Shown here: in pieces, positions 8,301-12,559 of the stretch | Position numbering within the stretch: the stretch's first letter is position 1 | How the letters are laid out: each line of letters starts with the position of its first letter | Made by a program: the position numbers and the translations under genes | Notes under the pieces: generated by a model | Databases searched by the model: none | What the model was told of the DNA's origin: nothing | What the model saw: only the letters and a program-made list of their open reading frames with translations | Assembly: GCA_037447655.1 (NCBI GenBank) | Contig: JBBHKE010000026.1 | Span: 64,001-76,559, forward strand | DNA length: 12,559 nt | Source: Zygnema cylindricum | Taxonomy: Eukaryota > Streptophyta > Zygnematophyceae > Zygnematales > Zygnemataceae | Direction of reading: 5' to 3'

Positions 8301-10455
8301 GAGGGGGAGAGGGAAGGTTGGGAGGATAAAGAGAAGGGAGATGAGGGGTGGTGACGGGGATGGGGCAAGGGATAGAGTAAGAGGGGGAGTGGAATAGTGG
8401 AGGACAGGCAATGAGAAGGACGAAAGAAATGGTGGATATGGGGAAAAGGGAGTGGATGTTGGGGGGATAGGGGAGGGAGTGAGAGGGGAGATGGGGTAGA
8501 AGGAGAAAGGGGAGGGAGTGAGAGGGGAGATGGGGTAGAAGGAGAAAGGGGAAGGAGAGGGGCGGAGAGAGTGAGAAAGGAAGAGGGGTTGCGAGAAGGG
8601 AAGGGGAGAGGGGGACTGGAGAATTGGGGGAGAAGGAAAGGGAAACGAGAAGAAGAACAAGCTATGGCGAAATAGGAAATGGAGAGTGGACGAGTGAGAG
8701 GGAGGGAGAGGGAGAGGGGGGAAGAGCAAATGAAGATAGAGGTATCAAGAGGAGAGGGGGAGAGGGGTTGGTAAAGGTAGGTGGATGTTGAGTGTGGGAT
8801 GGAGGAGATTCAACGGGAAACGTGAAAGGGAGATGGAGGGTGATGTAGAGAGAGGGGTTGTGAGAGGGGAAGGTCGAGCGGAATGTGTTGGGAGGCAGAG
8901 ATGGAGGAAGGGGGAAAGTTAAGAAGGGGGAAAGGGGACAAGAAGTTGATAGGTAGGGGCGGACAGGGGGAGTTGGGAGGGGGAGAGCGGGGAAGTTAGA
9001 AGACGGGGAAACGTGGAGAGGGGGGAGGGGGATAAAATAGAGTGCGGGAGCGAGGGAGAGGGAAAGGTATTGAGAGGGTAATAAAGGTGACAAGAGAGAG
9101 AAAGACAGGGAGGTGGGAGAATAGGAGAGGAGGGGAAAATTGGTTAGAGGGGGAGAGAAAAATTGGAAGAGAGGACGTGAAAGAGGAGAGAGGGAGAGAG
9201 GGGAAGAGGGGGATAAAGAGAGACGGAGAAACACGGAAGGGATTTCGAGCGGAAGAGATAAAGATGTAGAGAGAATTGGTTCGGGAGAGGGACAAAGAGC
9301 GGTTGAGAGAGACGGAGAAAAGAGGGAAAAGGAGAGGGAAAGGGAGAGGGAGCGGGAGTGGGAGGAAGAGCGTTACACTCTTGACGAGAGATTGGAGTAG
9401 TGAATGAAGGAAAGGTGGATGAATGGAAGGTAGCGTATGGGAGAGGGGGTAGGAGGACGGGACAGGGGATTGGCCAAAGAAGAGTGGGTAGGGGGGAGTG
9501 GGAGAGGATGGAAAGGAGAGGAGGGGAGGGGATGGGAGGGGAGGATAAATGATAGGTTGGGAGGTGGTGGAAGGGAGGGGGGGACTGGGGGGGACGGGTC
9601 GGGGGGAGGGGGAGAGGGGGAGGGGAGAGGAGGGAAGAGAAAGGGAGAATGAGGAGGTGGGGAGGAGGGGAGTGGGGGAAGCGGAGGGTAAAGGAGGAAA
9701 GGGGGGAGGGAGGAGGTGGAGGAGAAACAAGAGGGGGAGATGGGAGAGGAGGGGAAGTGACACGGCCAGCGGAGAGAGGAGGGAGGGGAGGGGAAGGGAT
9801 AAGAGGGTAAAAAGTGGTTGGAGAAAGGGTGGGATTGGAAGGGAGGGGAAGGGGGAACGGGTGGGGAGTAGAGGGAATGGGAGTGGATCAAAAAGTATAT
9901 AATAATAATTCATAATATTTTTTTCCAAGTTTATTCCGATTTAAATAATCTAAAGGCATTTTTGAGGGGGGTATTAATACGTCGATGGCGTTCCAGAGAG
10001 CTAGATACCAATTGGTACTTGAGTGGAAACATTCCATCGTCCATCGGTCAACTGACAAACCTCCAATACTTGTAAGGCATCAATGAAATTTACGAAACCT
10101 TTATTACCTGTAAGACTAAATTCTACACAAAAGCTAATTGTTATTCTTAGAATGTTATTTTTGGTTTATTATATTCCGGTCCAAAGACATTTTGAGGGAG
10201 GAGAGGTCAGACAAATGATAAGCCTCGTGCCTTTGTAAGTCTAAATTGTGCACAAAACCAATTGTTATTTCTAGAATGTTTTTTTTAGTTTATTGTATGT
10301 CTGTCCAAAAAAATTAGCAGTCATTTTGAGGAGTGGGGAGGGTTGAGGAGTGGGGAGGGTTGATGGGGTGGGCGGCGTCACAGGAGTCTATCTTGGAACC
10401 AATTCTATGGAAGCATTCCATCATCCATCGGTCAATTGACAAACCTCCAAATCTT
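2228..10455 (+). CDS. Secreted or membrane-anchored plant-type LRR protein, split gene, 3' end outside window
   Basis: Six exons join into one open frame: 2228-2318, 2447-2558, 6945-7031, 7728-7799, 9997-10071 and 10384-10455 (509 nt; 169 codons plus 2 nt). The order is signal peptide (residues 1 to ~23), an acidic-Ala N-cap helix, a Cys-x6-Cys pair followed by DDSGRVTA, then four LRRs of the plant type LxxNxLxGxIPxxIGxLxxL. All introns are GT-AG. Exon 1 ends in phase 1 and all later exons in phase 2, and no junction makes a stop. The N-cap plus extracellular-type LRRs is the layout of plant LRR receptor kinases, receptor-like proteins and PGIP/DRT100-like proteins. Which of these it is cannot be said, because the C-terminus lies beyond the window. 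Role (recognition or protein binding outside the cell) is inferred from the family. Splice sites are predicted by eye; exon 3's acceptor is the least certain. Confidence 0.82.
2319..2446 (+). other. Intron 1 (128 nt)
   Basis: Donor GTAAGC and acceptor GGCTGCAG. The segment is pyrimidine-rich near its 5' end and holds no repeat. It is the only short intron in the gene. The frame continues open across much of it by chance, but joining 2318 to 2447 gives the expected acidic-Ala-Ala-Leu N-cap start. Confidence 0.75.
2447..2558 (+). CDS. LRR gene exon 2: LRR N-terminal cap
   Basis: The exon encodes EAALSAVRAAMWNW, a short linker, then CDGDYFRC and DDSGRVTA. This matches the plant LRR N-cap (LRRNT_2 type): an amphipathic helix beginning Glu-Ala-Ala-Leu, a Trp-Asn segment, two Cys separated by six residues (as in the plant pattern CxWxGVxC), then Asp-Asp-Ser-Gly-Arg-Val-Thr leading into the first LRR strand. 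The canonical Trp between the Cys residues is replaced (CDGDYFRC). The segment between the helix and the first Cys is shorter than in many receptor kinases. The donor is AT|GTGAGTG, phase 2; with A from exon 3 it gives Ile. Confidence 0.82.
2602..2807. repeat. 12-bp minisatellite (GCACTGAATTAC)
   Basis: About 17 units of gcactgaattac and its variant gcactgaaaacc. The period is a multiple of three, which keeps frames open on both strands (an Ala-Leu-Asn-Tyr repeat on +). One more unit, ccgcactgaattg, lies after the TRIM at 3411-3423. Removing the TRIM and one GAAAC restores an unbroken array. Confidence 0.85.
2808..3035 (+). mobile_element. TRIM 5' LTR (228 bp)
   Basis: Starts TGTTGGATTGG and ends AAATCTAACA, with short inverted ends (TGTTGG / CTAACA). 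It contains a hairpin TATGGA-ata-TCCATA (2849-2863), a 72-nt tRNA-like cloverleaf (2912-2983), a TTTT run, a hairpin TCCCA-agtg-TGGGA just after it, and a perfect hairpin GATTTC-tag-GAAATC (3016-3030) near the end. Confidence 0.9.
2912..2983 (+). tRNA. tRNA-like sequence in 5' LTR (nominal anticodon CTG, not U33)
   Basis: The 72 nt fold as a full cloverleaf: acceptor GAGCTGG/CCGGCTC (one G-T pair), D stem GCAC/GTGC, anticodon stem TTCGC/GTGAA (one G-T pair), variable AGGTC, T stem CCAGG/CCTGG with TTCGAAC loop, and A73. A-box (TGGCACAGTGG) and a perfect B-box (GGTTCGAACC) are present, and TTTT follows one base after the 3' end (2985-2988). The seven-base anticodon loop is AGCTGAA, placing CTG at 34-36 with G instead of the near-universal T at 33. 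It could be transcribed by RNA polymerase III but is unlikely to decode. tRNA-related LTR segments are known in plant TRIMs. Confidence 0.65.
3036..3049 (+). promoter_or_regulatory. Primer-binding site for initiator tRNA-Met
   Basis: TGGTATCAGAGCC begins at the base after the LTR's final A. It is complementary to the 3' end of plant initiator tRNA-Met (GGCTCTGATACCA, from family knowledge). The ATC/GAT variant is plant-like; animals and fungi usually give TGGTAGCAGAG. Confidence 0.85.
3084..3092 (+). promoter_or_regulatory. Polypurine tract 1 of TRIM
   Basis: GAGGGGGGG lies directly before the TGTTGG that opens the partial LTR at 3093, where a plus-strand primer is expected. Confidence 0.65.
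3093..3170 (+). mobile_element. Partial LTR copy (first 78 bp) inside the TRIM
   Basis: Identical to the first 78 bp of the full LTRs, up to gtaagaaaag, then it switches to AGGGGGGG. It lacks the tRNA-like part and the LTR 3' end. It looks like the middle LTR of a tandem LTR-internal-LTR-internal-LTR array that lost about 199 bp between this LTR and the next purine tract. Confidence 0.8.
3163..3178 (+). promoter_or_regulatory. Polypurine tract 2 of TRIM
   Basis: Sixteen purines, aagaaaagaggggggg, directly before the full 3' LTR. The last eight match tract 1. Confidence 0.6.
3179..3406 (+). mobile_element. TRIM 3' LTR (228 bp)
   Basis: Same ends and length as the 5' LTR. Three substitutions separate them: two in the anticodon arm of the tRNA-like part, and one near the end (cccgg to ccctg). 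It is followed by the GAAAC duplication. The low divergence points to a fairly recent insertion. Confidence 0.9.
3283..3354 (+). tRNA. tRNA-like sequence in 3' LTR
   Basis: Same cloverleaf as in the 5' LTR, with two changes in the anticodon arm. Stem TTCAC/GTGAA is now fully Watson-Crick and the loop is TGCTGAA, again CTG at 34-36 with G at 33. A-box, B-box and the trailing TTTT are kept. Confidence 0.65.
3412..3800. other. Purine-rich unique segment after TRIM
   Basis: It begins with the last 12-bp minisatellite unit, then gattgaccagattttcccgc, then G/A-rich sequence (ggggaggaaggggaaggagg and similar, densest at about 3495-3575). No exon or RNA gene is seen. It is copied at 4181-4569. Confidence 0.5.
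4041..4175 (+). mobile_element. Orphan 3' part of TRIM LTR (135 bp)
   Basis: Copy of 3272-3406 made by the tandem duplication. It includes the tRNA-like part and the LTR end, and is followed by GAAAC, but has no LTR start. Confidence 0.9.
4052..4123 (+). tRNA. Third tRNA-like copy, outside any complete LTR
   Basis: Reads identical to the copy at 3283-3354, with boxes A and B and the downstream TTTT. It was produced by the segmental duplication rather than by transposition. Confidence 0.6.
6375..6393 (+). repeat. Run of 19 G
   Basis: Uninterrupted G19 in the satellite, at the place where sister monomers have only ggagggggg. Likely slippage; it may form a G-quadruplex, and its length in the assembly may be unreliable. 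Confidence 0.8.
6945..7031 (+). CDS. LRR gene exon 3: first LRR
   Basis: The exon encodes YLQYIRNPFRGLMGSI, then SEEIGNLTQLQE and the first two bases of a Leu codon. The donor is CT|GTGAGT. The repeat reads as a plant LRR with a five-residue loop before RGLMGSI; first repeats of PGIP/DRT100-like proteins often carry such a loop (family knowledge). Three AGs keep the frame: after 6944 (AATAG, chosen because it gives the best join GRVTA-I-YLQ), after 6962 (ATAAG, 69-nt exon) and after 6974 (TTTAG). The stretch around the chosen acceptor resembles the satellite that fills the preceding intron, so this boundary needs cDNA. Confidence 0.7.
7032..7727 (+). other. Intron 3 (696 nt)
   Basis: AT-rich, with donor GTGAGT and acceptor TACTTTTGCAG. 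Its 3' end (tttgtaatatcccagtcta, then gaggttgatggggtgggta) resembles the 3' end of intron 5, as expected if exon plus intron were duplicated together. No functional exon is seen; a possible remnant lies near 7394-7430. Confidence 0.7.
7728..7799 (+). CDS. LRR gene exon 4: one LRR (72 nt)
   Basis: Exactly 24 codons long: one base, 23 residues, two bases. It encodes VLYENELSGGIPSSIGQL followed by KNLKV and a split Leu. The acceptor is TACTTTTGCAG and the donor TT|GTAAGA. Every consensus position of a 24-residue plant LRR is filled (Leu/Tyr strand, Asn ladder position, Leu-x-Gly-x-Ile-Pro, Ile-Gly-x-Leu). The symmetrical phase-2 borders mean the exon can be skipped or duplicated without shifting the frame. 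Confidence 0.85.
7800..9996 (+). other. Intron 4 (2197 nt)
   Basis: It starts gtaagactaaattc, like the other introns after LRR exons, then ~200 bp of AT-rich sequence, the long purine tract, and an AT-rich 3' end with gtttattccgatttaaata similar to intron 5. No exon is seen inside. Confidence 0.7.
8015..9892 (+). repeat. ~1.9-kb polypurine (G/A) tract
   Basis: Almost only G and A on the + strand, in irregular gggaga, ggggagg and agagagg patterns with scattered T and few C. A 39-bp unit is repeated perfectly at 8470-8508 and 8509-8547, showing local slippage or copying. The complementary C/T strand seldom forms stop codons, which explains the long Pro/Ser-rich open frames there. Such tracts can form triplex or G-quadruplex DNA (general knowledge). 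Confidence 0.85.
9997..10071 (+). CDS. LRR gene exon 5: one LRR (75 nt, one extra residue)
   Basis: The exon encodes ELDTNWYLSGNIPSSIGQL followed by TNLQY and a split Leu. It has 25 residues where its neighbours have 24, because NWYLSG carries one residue more than NELSG or NQFYG. The acceptor is GGCGTTCCAG; the next AGs are poorer since one places a TAG in frame. The donor is TT|GTAAGG. The last 16 residues are nearly the same as those of exon 6, including SSIGQLTNLQ, so the two exons are recent paralogues. Confidence 0.82.
10086..10109 (+). pseudogene. Vestigial LRR exon tail 1
   Basis: Read in the phase of the other LRR exons, the sequence before GTAAGACT gives NLRNLYY plus a split Leu, against QLTNLQY plus a split Leu in exon 5. 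A TGA lies in frame just upstream and there is no AG acceptor at the right place. It is the 3' end of a lost LRR exon, 38 bp beyond the end of exon 5. Confidence 0.6.
10211..10234 (+). pseudogene. Vestigial LRR exon tail 2, or 24-nt micro-exon
   Basis: It lies between GAGGTCAG and GTAAGT. The 24 nt (1 + 21 + 2) encode QMISLVP plus a split Leu, aligning with QLTNLQY/I plus a split Leu in exons 5 and 6. The first two thirds of the LRR are gone. An intact acceptor, an intact donor and the right phase mean it could still be spliced in as eight residues, though that would break the LRR spacing. Confidence 0.5.
10384..10455 (+). CDS. LRR gene exon 6: one LRR (72 nt)
   Basis: The exon encodes SLSWNQFYGSIPSSIGQL followed by TNLQI and a split Leu, again 1 + 69 + 2 nt. 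The acceptor is GGCGTCACAG and the donor TT|GTAAGA. It is the last exon I can recognise. The phase-2 donor shows that the coding sequence must continue downstream, presumably past the window's end or in an exon too diverged for me to see. Confidence 0.84.
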
Positions 10456-11515
10456 GTAAGACTGAATTGTATACAAAGTCAAATATTATTTTTAGAATGT
10501 TGTACAATTTTCTAAAAGTGGTGCTTAATGGTAATGAAGGTGCCAATTATCACTTTTGCAGTCACATCATTCATGCTTTTAATGATTTTTACTACAAAAA
10601 TTTCACATTGAATTATGAACATCTATTTTAGATGGATACTTCTTATTAGGAAAACATAACTACAATCTTCACCTTTATTAAACTATCTTAAAATAATAAA
10701 CAACAAAATTTAGCTCAAGTGGATGAGGAGGGGGAGGGAGAAGGGGAGGGGGAGGGAGAAAGGGAGGAGGGGAAAGAAGAGCTAAAAGGGAGAGGGAGAA
10801 CAAAGCCCAACACCGTAATTAATGTGGTGGCAGATTAACGCCAGACCACCCCTCCCCCCCTTTCTCCCCAAATTCTTCCCCCACCCCTACTCTTATGTTT
10901 ACTGTAATAGGGGAGCTTAACCTCACCCTTCAACCATATTAATAGTGGCTCTAAAATGACCAAAAAGGGTTGCCCATACCCCTCCCTTCACCCTCCCCAC
11001 CCAAAAATATGCAGAAACATTAAAAAAAAAGATACCCAAAAATATACCCTAATCCAATACTGGAAAAATAATATCGAAGCTTGTTATCCCAAAACAACAC
11101 AAAACCGGAAAGTATTACCCCAGAATTAACCAAAAAAATTAATGGAAAAAAAATAGGAAATAGTGCTATAGACCTTTAAGAAAAAAGGAAAAAAAAAACT
11201 CGAAACAATAAAAAATAGAGAAAAAATAAAGTTGTTGGGGAAAGGGCATTGGGAGATTTCCCCCCTTTTTCTATTTTAAATTATGTAAAAACATATACCT
11301 TACGAAAAAAAACTTAAATAAGCCAAAATAATCATCAAAGGGAAAACAAAAAAAAACCAAAAATATACTTTGTATCTTACTCTCCTACCCCCCCTGCTTC
11401 CCCCTCCCTCCTAACCCCCCACCTGCTGTGCACAAACCCATTTGCGAACCTTTTTTGTAGCATCCAGATTTCCTATCAACCCCGTATAACCCCCTTTCTC
11501 CGAAACGTTTTTTTT
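10456..11515 (+). other. Intron 6 or later sequence: AT-rich with short purine/pyrimidine tracts
   Basis: It begins at donor GTAAGA with the same start as the other LRR introns. It contains a purine tract (10721-10798), then pyrimidine tracts (10847-10890 and about 11380-11420), and A-rich DNA in which ccaaaaatata recurs. TTTTGCAG at 10554-10561 looks like an acceptor, but what follows is not LRR-like and soon meets a stop. No exon can be supported. Confidence 0.5.
10721..10798 (+). repeat. Short G/A tract
   Basis: Units of gggagggagaag and ggagg; same composition as the large tract in intron 4. Confidence 0.7.
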
Positions 11516-11695
11516 TTGAAAGGGAGAGGGAGAGGAAAAGGGAGAGGGAGAATGAGAGGGAGAGAGAGAGGGAGAGAGGAAGAGAGGGAGAGAGGAAGAG
11601 AGGGAGAGAGGGAGAGTGGGAGAGAGGGCGAGAGGGCGAGAGGGAGAGAGGGAGAGAGGGAGAGACAGAAAGAGGGAGAGAGAGAGAGAGATTGT
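11516..11695 (+). repeat. (GAGAGG)n microsatellite
   Basis: About 180 bp of gagagggagaga units, including gggcgagagggcgag. The open frame of Arg/Glu/Gly over it is a product of the repeat. Confidence 0.85.
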
Positions 11696-11789
11696 GGAGT
11701 CGTTGGGGTGTGGGGTTCGTTGGATTTTTTATTAGACAGAGTTGTAGTAGTTTGTTACAGCTGAGACTAGCTGGGACTTGCTCTTTCCG

Positions 11790-12115
11790 GGCCTTCTTGC
11801 CTACCCTTCCCCCCCCATCCCTCTCATGCTGTTCTCCTCCATCTCTTCCCTCATCCTCGCCTCTATCTCACCACTTTGTCTTTTTCTTTCTCACCCTTTC
11901 ACTCACTCTCCCTTTTCTCCCCCCTTTAAATTTATCAATTTCAACCTTTTTAAAGGCTCTTCTATCCATTTACGACAATTGTGGACCCCACTCGCCCTCT
12001 CTCGCAATTTCTTTTCCTCTTCTTTAACACTCTCATCAACCTCTTATTTTTTGTCCCTCCATCCCTTTTTCCCTATATTCTTCTTCCCCCCTTTTACCAT
12101 TTTTTTTAGCCTTTG
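11790..12115 (+). repeat. C/T-rich tract
   Basis: Pyrimidine-rich on the + strand (ccttccccccc, ctcctccatctcttccctc), opposite in polarity to the GA microsatellite ~100 bp before it. Ser/Pro/Phe-rich open frames here are compositional. Confidence 0.7.
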
Positions 12116-12559
12116 TCAAAGTAAACATGTTTAGAGCCTTGGAGCTATCTCTCTCCCACATTAGATTATTGTAGAAGAGGACCTTCACCTACTTTTCAAC
12201 TCATCGGCTGCTCGTCGGAGATAAACAAAAAAAACTATTTAAAAAATTAACAAGATAAAAAAAATAAGACACTGCGATTCTTTACTGTATATTGAAAAAC
12301 GATTGAGCCCCAGTTGACTTTGTTGCATTAAAAAACTCAAAAGTGTTAAACTAATCATCGCTTCTATTTTACTTTTCTTTTGATACGTTTTTATTATGTT
12401 GTCATCTACTTTCATTACGTTTTCATTTTGTTTTCATTCTCCTTTTATGTTGTTTTTTTCTGTTATTATTATTATTATTATTATTATTTTTTTTTTTTTG
12501 TTTTTCTCTAATTTTTTTGTTTTATTTTATACTTATTTTTGTTTTTATTTTTTTATTTT
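12116..12559. other. AT-rich end of window with TTA microsatellite
   Basis: 12116-12230 is complex sequence without a recognised gene. From about 12230 it becomes T/A-rich with a short TTA/ATT microsatellite (about 12463-12488) and T runs. No coding signal seen. Confidence 0.55.

Larger units (their letters stand above)
10072..10383 (+). other. Intron 5 (312 nt) made of decayed exon-intron units
   Basis: It contains three intron-start sequences: at the real donor (10072), at 10110 (gtaagactaaattctacaca) and at 10235 (gtaagtctaaattgtgcaca). The last two match each other and the starts of introns 4 and 6 (gtaagact-aatt...acaaa). Both are preceded by remnants of LRR exon ends. A 17-bp direct repeat, gaggagtggggagggtt, lies at 10328-10361. 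Confidence 0.75.

Noticed and set aside
7910-9928. Long Pro/Ser/Leu-rich minus-strand open frames (up to 310 codons)
   Set aside because: They lie wholly on the complement of a G/A tract, where stop codons are rare by composition. They overlap each other in several frames and show no domain, and the tract sits in an intron of a well-supported + strand gene.
10554-10640. Possible seventh exon after TTTTGCAG at 10561
   Set aside because: In the required phase it reads HIIHAFNDFYYK and reaches a stop soon after, with no LRR pattern and no clear donor.
11516-12134. Arg/Glu/Gly-rich and Ser/Pro/Phe-rich open frames
   Set aside because: They follow a GA microsatellite and a C/T tract and carry no domain or splice support.

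Overview
The window is nuclear DNA from an intron-rich, repeat-rich eukaryote, most likely of the plant (streptophyte) lineage. Three things point there: a spliced gene for a secreted plant-type leucine-rich-repeat (LRR) protein; a miniature LTR retrotransposon whose primer-binding site is complementary to the 3' end of the plant form of initiator tRNA-Met; and large introns filled with satellite DNA. The exact lineage cannot be fixed from the sequence.

The only gene I can support is on the + strand. Its start codon is at 2228 and it leaves the window unfinished after an exon ending at 10455. Six exons are recognised: 2228-2318 (signal peptide), 2447-2558 (Cys-pair LRR N-cap), 6945-7031 (first LRR), 7728-7799, 9997-10071 and 10384-10455 (one LRR each). 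They join in one open frame of 169 codons plus 2 nt. Every junction from exon 2 onward is phase 2, and junctions between LRR exons split a Leu codon. The C-terminal part (more LRRs, membrane segment, possible kinase) is not in view.

Layout: 1-2050 is upstream DNA built from tandem repeats rich in GTAC/TACG: a ~67-bp satellite, a nested 20-bp repeat, and a ~750-bp inserted block with inverted ends. 2050-2227 is the promoter and 5' leader, with a G-box and an ABRE-like core. Intron 2 (2559-6944, 4.4 kb) holds a 12-bp minisatellite; a TRIM retrotransposon inserted in it (2808-3406, 5-bp target duplication) that carries a tRNA-like gene in each full LTR; a recent 769-bp tandem duplication; and a dimeric higher-order satellite that runs to the exon 3 splice acceptor. 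Intron 4 holds ~1.9 kb of almost pure purine sequence. Intron 5 holds two remnants of lost LRR exons. 10456-12559 is AT-rich DNA with purine and pyrimidine tracts and no recognised exon.

The long open frames that cover much of the window, especially Pro/Ser-rich ones on the minus strand, are by-products of low-complexity sequence and are not annotated as genes.
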